From positions 1 through 64,000 of the forward strand of contig JBCCAY010000016.1 of NCBI GenBank assembly GCA_039814575.1: DNA of 64,000 nt, read 5' to 3'. Below are positions 17,050 to 25,671 of the stretch, one piece after another. The stretch comes from MED-G105 sp039814575 (GTDB lineage: Bacteria > Pseudomonadota > Alphaproteobacteria > Caulobacterales > Parvularculaceae). The position numbers and the translations under genes were made by a program. Under the pieces are notes generated by a model. It was not told where the DNA came from, did not search any database, and saw only the letters and a list, made by a program, of their open reading frames with translations. Position 1 is the stretch's first letter, and every line of letters begins with the position of its first letter.

Positions 17050-18456
17050 ATGTCCGCAAATAATATTATGAAGATGATGAAGGATAAGGACATTCGTTAT
17101 GTCGACCTTCGCTTCACGGACCCACGCGGGAAATTGCAACACGTCACCTTCGACCGCTCGATGATTGACGAGGATTTCTTCGAAGACGGCTCCATGTTTG
17201 ACGGCTCGTCGATCGCCGGTTGGAAAGCGATCAATGAATCCGACATGACATTGATGCCGGATACGGACACCGCGTTTGTCGATCCGTTTTTCGCACAGCC
17301 CACGCTCGGCCTTTTCTGCGATATTCTGGAACCCGCGACGGGTCAGCCTTATAGCCGCGACCCCCGCACCACGGCGAAAGCCGCCGAAGCCTATCTAACC
17401 GCCGCCGGCGTCGGCGACACAGCTTATTTTGGTCCGGAAGCGGAGTTCTTCGTTTTTGACGATGTGCGTTTTTCGGTCGAGCAAAACAATACGGGCTTCG
17501 TTATCGATTCAACCGAAGGCCCTTATAATTCCGGAACCGCTTACGACGAAGGCAATCTCGGTCACCGTCCGGGCCCGAAAGGCGGCTATTTCCCAGTACC
17601 GCCCGTCGATTCCGGTCAAGACTTACGGACCGAAATGCTCACCGTGATGACGGAATTGGGTCTCGAACCTGAAAAGCACCACCACGAGGTCGCCCCGTCG
17701 CAGCACGAGCTTGGCATGAAGTTCGCCACGTTGACCCGCATGGCCGACCGTATGCAGCTTTACAAATATATCACGCACCAAGTCGCGCACGCCTATGGCA
17801 AGACCGCGACGTTCATGCCGAAGCCGGTTCATAACGACAACGGCTCCGGCATGCACGTGCACCAATCAATCTGGCAAGACGGCAAACCGGCGTTCGCTGG
17901 CGATCGGTACGCTGACCTTTCAGAAAATTGCCTTTATTATATCGGCGGCATCATCAAGCACGCGCGCGCAATTAACGCTTTCGCCAACGCCACGACGAAC
18001 TCTTACAAGCGCCTCGTACCGGGCTTCGAAGCGCCAGTGCTGCTGGCTTACTCCGCGCGCAATCGTTCGGCCTCCATTCGTATCCCGTGGACGCCGTCGC
18101 CGAACGGTAAGCGTATTGAAACCCGCTTCCCTGACGCCGCGGGCAACCCATACCTCACCTTTGCAGCGCTATTGATGGCGGGGCTCGACGGCATTGAGAA
18201 CAAAATCCATCCGGGCGATCCGATGGATAAAGACCTCTACGACTTGCCGCCCGAGGAACTAAAAGACGTGCCGACGGTTTGCGCATCCTTGCGTGAAGCG
18301 CTGGACGCCCTCGACCACGATCGCGCCTTCCTCAAAAAAGGCAATGTCTTCAATGACGATCAACTCGACGCCTATATCGATCTGAAGCACGAAGAAGTCT
18401 CGCGCTTCGAAACGACGCCGCACCCGGTCGAATTCGCGATGTACTATTCGTCGTAA
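17050..18456 (+). CDS. glnA: glutamine synthetase type I
   Basis: This 468-residue dodecameric enzyme makes glutamine from glutamate, ammonia and ATP. The N-terminal beta-grasp contains VDLRFTDPRGK and the DGSSI loop. The catalytic domain has the ammonia/glutamate and ATP-binding segments PEAEFFVFD, NDNGSGMHVHQS and KPVHND, and the family signature RNRSASIRIP. The adenylylation Tyr is in DLYDLPPEE, so ATase/P-II control is expected. Start ATG 17050 has GAGGAG upstream. A strong terminator follows the stop. Confidence 0.98.
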   Translation: MSANNIMKMMKDKDIRYVDLRFTDPRGKLQHVTFDRSMIDEDFFEDGSMFDGSSIAGWKAINESDMTLMPDTDTAFVDPFFAQPTLGLFCDILEPATGQPYSRDPRTTAKAAEAYLTAAGVGDTAYFGPEAEFFVFDDVRFSVEQNNTGFVIDSTEGPYNSGTAYDEGNLGHRPGPKGGYFPVPPVDSGQDLRTEMLTVMTELGLEPEKHHHEVAPSQHELGMKFATLTRMADRMQLYKYITHQVAHAYGKTATFMPKPVHNDNGSGMHVHQSIWQDGKPAFAGDRYADLSENCLYYIGGIIKHARAINAFANATTNSYKRLVPGFEAPVLLAYSARNRSASIRIPWTPSPNGKRIETRFPDAAGNPYLTFAALLMAGLDGIENKIHPGDPMDKDLYDLPPEELKDVPTVCASLREALDALDHDRAFLKKGNVFNDDQLDAYIDLKHEEVSRFETTPHPVEFAMYYSS

Positions 18457-18480
18457 GACTTAGACTAATCACACTGACGA

Positions 18481-18512
18481 AAAGCCGGGCTTGTTGAGCC
18501 CGGCTTTTTCTT
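18481..18512 (+). terminator. glnA rho-independent terminator
   Basis: Stem AAAGCCGGGCT/AGCCCGGCTTT with a 5-base TGTTG loop runs into a T tract, 24 bases after the glnA stop. Confidence 0.92.
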
Positions 18513-18686
18513 GATTAACACGAGCCCCTCTGAAGACCACACCCACAGCAGCGACCGCAGCTCCTCACATCCCTTCCGTCGACAGAGGCGTATGAGGCGC
18601 GTAACCTTGCTCATAAACCAGGCCGCGCGGCTTTACCCGCCAACAAGCGCGCGGAATAGCGCTTTTGAATTCAATGGGGCGAGACG

Positions 18687-19397
18687 ATGTCATCATTCTT
18701 CATGGACATTCTTACGCAGAAGCGGATAACGGGCGACAAGTCGGGTCTAGCGGCCGTTCGCAACCGACTCACCACCGCTTTAGGGGCGATCGCCGGTTTT
18801 CTAAGCGCTGCCTCCAGCGGAATTGCGCAAGTACAAACGCCCTCGCCGCCGGTTATTGATCCAAACGGCGTCGTTGAGAATTTCAATATACAGACAATTG
18901 CACCCGTTCTTGCAGAACTCGGCATTCCCTATCAGCGACGCAATCAAAACGGCTATGACATCCTCATGGCCGATATCGGTATCGAAGGCGTCACGGCTAT
19001 ATTTTGGCCGCGGGTATGCGGCGCGACACGCGACGCCTGCGCGGGTCTTGTCATGCGCGCCTATTACACCGGCGCATCGAACCTTGAGCTGAACAATCGC
19101 TTCAATCTGACGACGCCGCCGATCGCCGCGATGACGGACGGATCGTCCGTCTTCGCACAACGGTATTTAATCGGCAATTACGGCGTTACGCGCGGATCGC
19201 TCGCGGTGAACATCAAAGTGTTTCAAGACACCGCCCGGAAATACCACGAAACGCTGACAAGCGCGCCGAGCAACTTCATCGCCTATGGGGCGCGCGATGA
19301 CGCATCGGACGCGCCGGCGAAGATTGATAACGCCCATACGCAAAACGCCGACGCCCATTCAGATTTTGGCGACGGCGTTTTTTTCTCGAAGCCTTAA
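18687..19397 (+). CDS. exported YbjN-like hypothetical protein
   Basis: This 236-residue protein has a long N-terminus that ends in a signal-peptide-like segment (ALGAIAGFLSAASSGIAQ, about residues 31-48). The domain after it resembles the YbjN family: N-terminal INTIAPVLAELG-like helix region, a strand pair, two cysteines 6 residues apart (CGATRDAC), then an N-N-R-F motif and a long strand segment. YbjN relatives have no defined biochemical role. It is free-standing between glnA and a leftward gene. The C-terminus is Asp/Ala/His-rich, and its last codons form the terminator described separately. Assignment to YbjN is by pattern and is moderate. Confidence 0.6.
   Translation: MSSFFMDILTQKRITGDKSGLAAVRNRLTTALGAIAGFLSAASSGIAQVQTPSPPVIDPNGVVENFNIQTIAPVLAELGIPYQRRNQNGYDILMADIGIEGVTAIFWPRVCGATRDACAGLVMRAYYTGASNLELNNRFNLTTPPIAAMTDGSSVFAQRYLIGNYGVTRGSLAVNIKVFQDTARKYHETLTSAPSNFIAYGARDDASDAPAKIDNAHTQNADAHSDFGDGVFFSKP
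19342..19386 (+). terminator. terminator overlapping the 3' end of the YbjN-like gene
   Basis: AAACGCCG-A-CGCC pairs with GGCG-A-CGGCGTTT across one A-A mismatch, then seven T follow. The stem and T tract lie inside the last about 15 codons, encoding a DGVFFS C-terminus. Confidence 0.75.
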
Positions 19398-19420
19398 AAG
19401 CTGTTATCGAGTAGCGGCGC

Positions 19421-20683
19421 TTAAGTCCGCGGCAGCGGGAAACCATAATAAAGCCGCAACCAGCGCGGTTTACGGAAGAAGAGCCCGCTCAGCGCCTCAC
19501 GCATCGTGAACGGATAATATTCACGGCGCGAGACAAGCGCCCGCAAATTATCAACGATCAAAACGTCCCGGCGGTCGAGCACAACTTCTATTGCCCGTCC
19601 GCGAGCGCGCATGATGGCGCCGCGCAGCTTCCGCAAGGCCCGCTTGGCGTTCTCGTCTTCGGTAAAGACGCGATCCGGATCAAAACTCATAACCCAATCA
19701 TCGCCGACGCCGCGCCGCAAGATCGGCTGCCCTTCGGCCATCATCGCCGTGTCGTTGTTATCGAAGTGCGGACCGATTTTTTGATATACTGGCCGCATCA
19801 AGTGACCCGTCAACCAATCGAACTCTTCGTCGGGGATCATGTCGATAACGTCTTTGACCGCCAGCACATAGATTGGATTTTTCCGCCGGTTACGCACCGC
19901 CGCATAGGCTTTCACCGTGCACGTGTCCTCGCCGGCCGCTGGCAAGCCCGGTTGCGGCAAGCCCTTCTCAACCGTGCTTTGGTGGAAGCGCAAATGCATG
20001 TCGGAGCCGTCGCGGTCGCCGACTTGCGGCTCCGTCGGCGCAGAGATGAGCGTACGGACAATCGGCGCGGCCGCGTTCTGATAGCGACGGCGCACTTCAG
20101 CGCCCGCTAAGAACAACAGTCCAGCGACCATCATATCGAAATGGCGGAACTTCCGAAGCGGAATGCCGCCATGCAGCGCGGCGTGCTCTTTCGGGAATGG
20201 AAAGAAGATTGACGCCGTCGGCAAGCCGCGCACGAGCACGAAGCAGCGATCGCCGTTTTTCAGTTCTTCGAGCTTTTTCAGCCGTCCACGACCGAGGATA
20301 CGGCGCAAATATCCTGCGCCGGTTTGTCCAAAATTGTACGAATAGTTCCACAATTGCCGGCCGCGCCATATCGCGAAGTAAAGCGCCGTCGCAAACCTTA
20401 AGTCCCATGCCGTGAACCGCGGCGCGCGCACGACGTCGTCGCGCGAGACCCGGCGCTGATTGATGATGTCAGCTGGCTCCATCGGCGCAAAGTCAGAGAC
20501 CTCCTGCGCAAACGGCTGTCGCCGCTTGCCGCTGGCGTAGTCGCTCTCAACGCTGTCGCCATGACGCGCGTCGTCGACGGCGTGGTGATCATCCCGATAA
20601 CGGTCATTGGCGTTCGCAGGCTGAAAGGGATCGACAGCGTCAGCGTAAGATCCATCCAAGACAGGCGCGAGGGCGGGCGACAT
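19421..20683 (-). CDS. clavaminate synthase-like (TauD-fold) protein with degenerate iron site
   Basis: This 420-residue protein has a C-terminal half resembling TauD/asparagine-oxygenase type 2-oxoglutarate oxygenases: RRDVLIVDNLRALVSRREY, then RWLRLYYGF at the end, matching the usual GDVLFIDNxRxxHGR and RWLxR blocks. The expected second metal histidine (HGR) is Val-Ser-Arg here. The likely first metal motif reads MHLRFH rather than H-x-D/E. The Arg that binds 2-oxoglutarate seems kept. About 100 N-terminal residues are acidic and unrelated. It may therefore be a non-catalytic relative, or my alignment of the first motif may be wrong. It lies alone between two terminator-like hairpins. Confidence 0.5.
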   Translation of the reverse strand: MSPALAPVLDGSYADAVDPFQPANANDRYRDDHHAVDDARHGDSVESDYASGKRRQPFAQEVSDFAPMEPADIINQRRVSRDDVVRAPRFTAWDLRFATALYFAIWRGRQLWNYSYNFGQTGAGYLRRILGRGRLKKLEELKNGDRCFVLVRGLPTASIFFPFPKEHAALHGGIPLRKFRHFDMMVAGLLFLAGAEVRRRYQNAAAPIVRTLISAPTEPQVGDRDGSDMHLRFHQSTVEKGLPQPGLPAAGEDTCTVKAYAAVRNRRKNPIYVLAVKDVIDMIPDEEFDWLTGHLMRPVYQKIGPHFDNNDTAMMAEGQPILRRGVGDDWVMSFDPDRVFTEDENAKRALRKLRGAIMRARGRAIEVVLDRRDVLIVDNLRALVSRREYYPFTMREALSGLFFRKPRWLRLYYGFPLPRT

Positions 20684-20729
20684 TTCTAGTGCTCCTTAAG
20701 GCGGTTAAGCGAAAACGAAATTTGGGATA

Positions 20730-20760
20730 ATGCGGCGCACAATTTTCTTGTGCGCCGCAT
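20730..20760. terminator. 13-bp perfect hairpin downstream of the acyltransferase gene
   Basis: ATGCGGCGCACAA pairs perfectly with TTGTGCGCCGCAT around TTTTC. On either strand the T tract is poor, so it may be a weak terminator or mRNA-stabilising hairpin between the acyltransferase stop (20921) and the next leftward start (20683). Confidence 0.55.
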
Positions 20761-20920
20761 CATTTAACCAGTTTCTCTTTGAAGAAAAGGGGCTAAACAA
20801 CTATTTTTCTTAACAAAAGCAAAGATGCCGCACCGCAAAACATTTCGCGTCGAGCCGCAGCGATGAATTCTAGATTTTTCTGCTAACAGAGCCCGCCTGC
20901 ACGCACGCTAATCGCGAGAA

Positions 20921-21595
20921 TCAGGCGTCTTTCGGCATGACGAACTTATCGTCATGTTTACCGCGCGCGTCACGATAATGCGCTTGGATGGCCGGCAAAT
21001 CCGCGTCGTAATCGCCGCTCGCGATAAAAAGGCCGCTGATGCGCACTGTTTTCGTCCCAAAATCGAGAACCGTGAGAATCATCGGCACGCCGGCGCGCGC
21101 AGCAATATGATAAAAGCCGGACTTCCACTCGCGGGTTTTCGAACGCGTTCCTTCGGGCGGCACAGCTAACATCATGGCGTCACGCATTTCAAAAGCATCA
21201 GCCATTTGTTTGACGACGTCGTTTTTACTGGTGCGGTCGATCGGCACGCATCCGAGCCAGAGAACGACATTGCCGAAAGGCCCTTCGGTGAGTTCCTTCT
21301 TGCCCATCCAGCGCAAAGGAACCCGGTAATAGCCGGCCGACGCCAGCATATAGATGCCGTCCCAATTCGATGTATGGGGCGCGGCGATCACGACGGCTTT
21401 GTCGGCGCTCGGCCAATCGCCTTCAAACCGCCAGCCGGCGGCCTTCATAAAGACGTAGCAAACCCAACGCCAAAGCTCGGAAAAAGGCCCACGAAATCGT
21501 CGCGGTCGCGCCGTAGACGGATCGATTTTGAGGTCACGGTCCGCCAGATCTGCGTCCGGCGCATAAGTCGGGGTGTCGGTCGTGGCGCGCATCAC
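20921..21595 (-). CDS. PlsC-like lysophospholipid acyltransferase family protein
   Basis: This 224-residue member of the glycerol-3-phosphate/1-acylglycerol-3-phosphate acyltransferase family has the catalytic H-x4-D motif in HTSNWD (about residue 91) and the substrate-binding PEGTR motif (about 151). The hydrophobic WRWVCYVFMKAAGW segment before the active site suggests membrane association. It lacks the full length of typical PlsC and is closest in layout to the short one-domain acyltransferases of unknown acyl acceptor. It is co-directional with the OYE-family gene 68 bases upstream, possibly one transcript. Confidence 0.8.
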   Translation of the reverse strand: MMRATTDTPTYAPDADLADRDLKIDPSTARPRRFRGPFSELWRWVCYVFMKAAGWRFEGDWPSADKAVVIAAPHTSNWDGIYMLASAGYYRVPLRWMGKKELTEGPFGNVVLWLGCVPIDRTSKNDVVKQMADAFEMRDAMMLAVPPEGTRSKTREWKSGFYHIAARAGVPMILTVLDFGTKTVRISGLFIASGDYDADLPAIQAHYRDARGKHDDKFVMPKDA

Positions 21596-21663
21596 CGCAC
21601 CTTGCGTCCCTTTATGATCAAAGAACAGATGTTCGATCGAAAAATTGTAAAATAAGCGACCGC

Positions 21664-22971
21664 CTACCGGTTCTCCAGGCTTGCTGCGGCGCGGCGTTCC
21701 TGCATTTGATGACGTATAAAGGCCGGAAAAAGCGCCATCCTTTCTCGCGTCGGAAGCCCGTCGGCGAGCCGGAAGATATTCTGGTAGAAATACGACATGA
21801 CCGCGAAGCCATTGATCGTCTTCAGCAATGGCAAAGCGGATCGCGGTCCGAAGACGCCCGGCCCAAGGCGCAACGCGTCTTCATATTTCGGCAGCGCCAT
21901 GATGTCGCCGGCGAGCAGTTTGTTCGGCAAATCCGGATCAACGCACAGCGGCCGGGCGACACCGATGACGTCTGCAGCGCCGGAATGCAACGCTTCATCC
22001 ATCGCGCGCCGCGTTCGGAAACCGCCTGTCACCATCAAAGGCGCTTTTGCGATTTTCGAGACTTCCGCCGCGTAATTGATGAAATAGGCCTCGCGCGCCG
22101 CCGTCGATGCGGGAACGGGGTCTTCATAAACGGGCTCCATCCCCTCAAGGCCCATCATTCGCGGCTGCTCGTAATTGCCGCCGGAGATCTCGATGAGATC
22201 GACGCCGGCCTGGTTCAACATTTCCACGACGACAAGACAGTCTTCAAACCCGTAACCGCCCTTCTGAAAATCAGAAGAATTCAGTTTCACGGCGACCGGA
22301 AAGCCAGAGCCGGTTTTCGCACGAACCGCTTCAACGCACCGAAGCAAGAGCCGTGCGCGGTTCTCTAAACTGCCACCCCACGCGTCGTCGCGGCGATTGG
22401 CGAGCGGGTTTAGAAACTCAGACAGCAAATACCCGTGGGCTGCGTGGACCTGAACGCCGGTGAACCCGGTCGATTTCGCGACACCGGCGGCGTGAGCAAA
22501 ACGAGCGATCACGTCTTCGATTTCATCAACGGACAAAGCGCGCGGCGTCGCGAACTGCCCGCCCGGCAAAGCCAGCGCAACGGCCGATGGGCCGACCGGC
22601 TCCGCTGCGACCATGGTCGGCGATTGCCGGCCCGCATGGGAAAGCTGCATCCAAATCGACGCGCCAGCATCAACGGCGGCGCTCGCCATCGCTTCCAAAC
22701 GCGAAATTTGCTCGGGCGATTGTTCGCCGTCGATGACCAAGTTCAGCGGCCGCTCCAAATAGCGGCGATCGACCATCACATTACCGGTAATCAACAGCCC
22801 CGCGCCGCCCTCCGCCCAGCGGCGATACAGCGTCTCCAAGCGCGCCGTCGCCCGATTGAGCGGATCGGCGAGGCCTTCCGTCATGGCGGCCTTCGCAAAG
22901 CGGTTCTTAAGGCGCGCGCCGCACGGTAGAATGAGCGGCGCGGCAAGATCGGCGGCTTGTCTTACTGACAT
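21664..22971 (-). CDS. old yellow enzyme-family NADH:flavin oxidoreductase
   Basis: This 435-residue FMN-dependent TIM-barrel reductase has N-terminal KNRFAKAAMTEG, central VQVHAAHGYLLSEFLNP (substrate and FMN contacts), LENRARLLLRCVEAVR and a C-terminal ADVIGVARPLCVDPDLP phosphate-binding region. It lacks the C-terminal FeS and FAD domains of 2,4-dienoyl-CoA reductases. Such enzymes reduce activated C=C bonds; the physiological substrate is not apparent. It is transcribed leftward, back to back with parE. Confidence 0.88.
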   Translation of the reverse strand: MSVRQAADLAAPLILPCGARLKNRFAKAAMTEGLADPLNRATARLETLYRRWAEGGAGLLITGNVMVDRRYLERPLNLVIDGEQSPEQISRLEAMASAAVDAGASIWMQLSHAGRQSPTMVAAEPVGPSAVALALPGGQFATPRALSVDEIEDVIARFAHAAGVAKSTGFTGVQVHAAHGYLLSEFLNPLANRRDDAWGGSLENRARLLLRCVEAVRAKTGSGFPVAVKLNSSDFQKGGYGFEDCLVVVEMLNQAGVDLIEISGGNYEQPRMMGLEGMEPVYEDPVPASTAAREAYFINYAAEVSKIAKAPLMVTGGFRTRRAMDEALHSGAADVIGVARPLCVDPDLPNKLLAGDIMALPKYEDALRLGPGVFGPRSALPLLKTINGFAVMSYFYQNIFRLADGLPTRERMALFPAFIRHQMQERRAAASLENR

Positions 22972-23161
22972 AGAGCGAGCTTAAGGGCTGATAAAACGAG
23001 TAAACCCATCTTGTAAGCGTGTTCTTCGTAACGGTCGAGCAGCCGCCGCTTTAAGCAGAGAATTGGCACGCACAACAAAGAACGCGCGCGGCAATTGCTT
23101 TACGCCAAAGGCCAAAGCCGTGTAGACGAGGCCTCTTCAATCAATTTAGTCGAGTCCGCTT

Positions 23162-25165
23162 ATGCCGCGCCGCGCCGCCGCGAAAAAATCCGACGATCTA
23201 TTCGGAACAGATTACACCGCTAAAGACATCGAGGTCTTGGAAGGCCTCGAACCCGTCCGCAAACGCCCCGGCATGTATATCGGCGGCACCGACGAAAAAG
23301 CGCTGCACCACCTCTTCGCAGAGGTTCTCGACAATTCAATGGACGAAGCGGTCGCGGGGCACGCGACGCGCATCGAAATCGAAGTTCACGAAGACGGATA
23401 CCTGACAGTCGCCGACAATGGCCGCGGCATCCCTGTCGACCCGCATCCGAAGTTCAAGAAGAAGTCGGCGCTTGAAGTCATCATGACGACGCTGCACGCG
23501 GGCGGGAAATTCGACGGCAAAGCCTATCAAACCTCCGGCGGCCTTCACGGCGTCGGCGTATCGGTGGTGAACGCTCTCGCCGACGATCTCATCGTCGAGG
23601 TTTGCCGCAATAAGAAAATGTTCCGCCAGAGCTATTCCAAGGGCAAGCCGCGCACCAAGCTGGAGACCGTCGGTCCCGCCCCCAATAAGCGCGGCACCAG
23701 CGTCATGTTCCATCCGGACCCGGAGATTTTTGGCAACAAGCTTGCATTTAAGCCGGCGCGCCTCTTCCGCATGGCGCGCTCTAAAGCGTATCTCTTCGGC
23801 GGCGTTGAAATCCGCTGGAAGTGCGCCGGGGCGCTCATCAAAGATGATACGCCGGAAGAAGCGGTCTTGCATTTCGCCAACGGCCTGTCTGACTATCTCG
23901 GTAGCCTCGCCGGCGAAAAACCGCGCGTAGCGGACGAGATGTTCACTGGCAAAGTCGAACGCAAAGAAACCCAAGGCCACGGCAATGTCGAATGGGCCGT
24001 CGTCTGGGGCGCGGCGGGCTTCGGCGCGAAAGGCAATGAGGCGGACGGGTTCGTCAATTCTTACTGCAACACCATTCCGACGCCCGAAGGCGGCACCCAT
24101 GAAGCGGGCCTACGCGCGGCGTTGTCGAAGGGCTTGCGCGCTTATGGCGAGCTTGCCGGCCACAAAAAGGCGAGCGTCGTCACCGCCGAAGACGTTATGG
24201 GCACGGCCGGCGCACTATTGTCCGTCTTTGTAAGAAATCCGGAATTTCAAGGTCAGACCAAGGACAAATTAGCGACGGCCGAAGCGCAAAAGCTCGCTGA
24301 GAACGCCATTCGCCCCGCCTTTGACCATTGGCTCGCCTCTAACCCGAAGCAAGCCGACGGTTTGCTCGAATGGGTCGTGGAAAAAGCCGAGGAGCGCCAA
24401 CGCCGACGCCGCGAAAAAGAAGTCTCGCGGCAAGCAGCGACACGCAAACTTCGCCTGCCCGGCAAACTCGCGGACTGCTCCCAGAAAGACCGGACCGGCA
24501 CGGAAATCTTCCTCGTCGAGGGGGACTCGGCCGGCGGTTCGGCAAAGCAAGCGCGGAACCGCGCGACCCAAGCAATCCTGCCCTTGCGCGGCAAAATCCT
24601 AAACGTCGCGTCCGCCACCCGCGATAAAATACTCGCCAACCAAGAAGTCGCCGACATCGCCCAAGCGCTTGGCGTCAATCTCGGCGCGCGCTTCGACGTT
24701 GAAGACCTCCGCTATGAAAAGGTCATCATCATGACCGACGCCGACGTCGACGGCGCCCATATCGCCGCGCTGCTCATCACGTTCTTCCAGCGGGAAACGC
24801 CGGAGCTGATCAAAGCCGGGCGGCTTTACATGGCCCAACCGCCCCTCTTCCGCCTCTCCGCCGGCGGCAAGACGGTCTACGCCATGGATGAAGAGTCGCG
24901 CGATGCCAAACTGAAATCAGACTTCAGGTCTAATCAAAAAGTCGAAGTGTCGCGCTTTAAGGGCCTTGGCGAAATGAACCCAGGCCAACTTAAAGAAACC
25001 ACGATGGACCCGGCGCAGCGCAGCCTTGCGCGCGTCGTCATCGCCGAGGACAAGGCCGAAGACTCCGCCGCGTTAGTGGAACGCCTGATGGGAAAAAAAC
25101 CCGAAGCGCGTTTTCAGTTCATCACCGAGAACGCAGAATTCGTCCAAGACGCGCTCGATATCTAA
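23162..25165 (+). CDS. parE: DNA topoisomerase IV subunit B
   Basis: This 667-residue ATPase subunit of the decatenating topoisomerase works with ParC. The GHKL ATPase domain has EVLDNSMDEAV, DNGRGIPV and GGLHGVGVSVVNAL. The transducer domain follows. The TOPRIM domain has EGDSAGGSAKQ and DADVDGAHI, and the C-terminal FKGLGEMNPGQLKETTMD segment is conserved. The length and the absence of a large TOPRIM insertion favour ParE over GyrB. It is monocistronic, with a short promoter region shared with the leftward OYE gene. Confidence 0.95.
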   Translation: MPRRAAAKKSDDLFGTDYTAKDIEVLEGLEPVRKRPGMYIGGTDEKALHHLFAEVLDNSMDEAVAGHATRIEIEVHEDGYLTVADNGRGIPVDPHPKFKKKSALEVIMTTLHAGGKFDGKAYQTSGGLHGVGVSVVNALADDLIVEVCRNKKMFRQSYSKGKPRTKLETVGPAPNKRGTSVMFHPDPEIFGNKLAFKPARLFRMARSKAYLFGGVEIRWKCAGALIKDDTPEEAVLHFANGLSDYLGSLAGEKPRVADEMFTGKVERKETQGHGNVEWAVVWGAAGFGAKGNEADGFVNSYCNTIPTPEGGTHEAGLRAALSKGLRAYGELAGHKKASVVTAEDVMGTAGALLSVFVRNPEFQGQTKDKLATAEAQKLAENAIRPAFDHWLASNPKQADGLLEWVVEKAEERQRRRREKEVSRQAATRKLRLPGKLADCSQKDRTGTEIFLVEGDSAGGSAKQARNRATQAILPLRGKILNVASATRDKILANQEVADIAQALGVNLGARFDVEDLRYEKVIIMTDADVDGAHIAALLITFFQRETPELIKAGRLYMAQPPLFRLSAGGKTVYAMDEESRDAKLKSDFRSNQKVEVSRFKGLGEMNPGQLKETTMDPAQRSLARVVIAEDKAEDSAALVERLMGKKPEARFQFITENAEFVQDALDI

Positions 25166-25671
25166 GTGGCATAAACGCCGCTATCGAAACTAGCTTTTTC
25201 TACGTCTCCTTCGATTAAGACTTCCACAGCCTTAGTCGCGAACGGCGATAAGCGTCTTACAACAAGCGCTTATTGCGCACGGTCGAGGAGACGAACCTTG
25301 CGCAACAACGCACGACGCACGACAAATTTAAACCGAACTGACAGTATGTCGCATACGCACTTTCGTTAAATCACAATGGCAGTCTAACTAGCGATCAACG
25401 TCACAAAAGTTTCGCAAAATCTCGCTTGAGACAACCAAGCCAGCGTGCGAATAATTATCAAATACAGTTTATAAAGATTAATTTTCCCAGTAGCGCATAT
25501 GGTGCGCCTACTGAAATTATTCTGACATAAAACCCAATTAACCACTTTTACGTGAGCAAGGCGCACGACCTGCGCGCTTGTTTTTCTAATTCGTTTGGGG
25601 GATGGCGCGCGTCGTGCGCCTAATCGTCCCCTTGCGTACATTTTGTCTCGCTTCAATGGAGAGAAATCACC
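25166..25671. other. parE-phoX intergenic region
   Basis: About 500 AT-richer bases with no supported gene. A single half-match to a Pho box (CTGACATAAAAC, about 25521) is too weak to call. The phoX promoter and a ribosome site (GGAGAG, about 25659) lie at the right end. Confidence 0.35.

Noticed and set aside
25517..25540. Pho box before phoX
   Set aside because: Only one half-site (CTGACAT) matches; the second half is absent at the required spacing.
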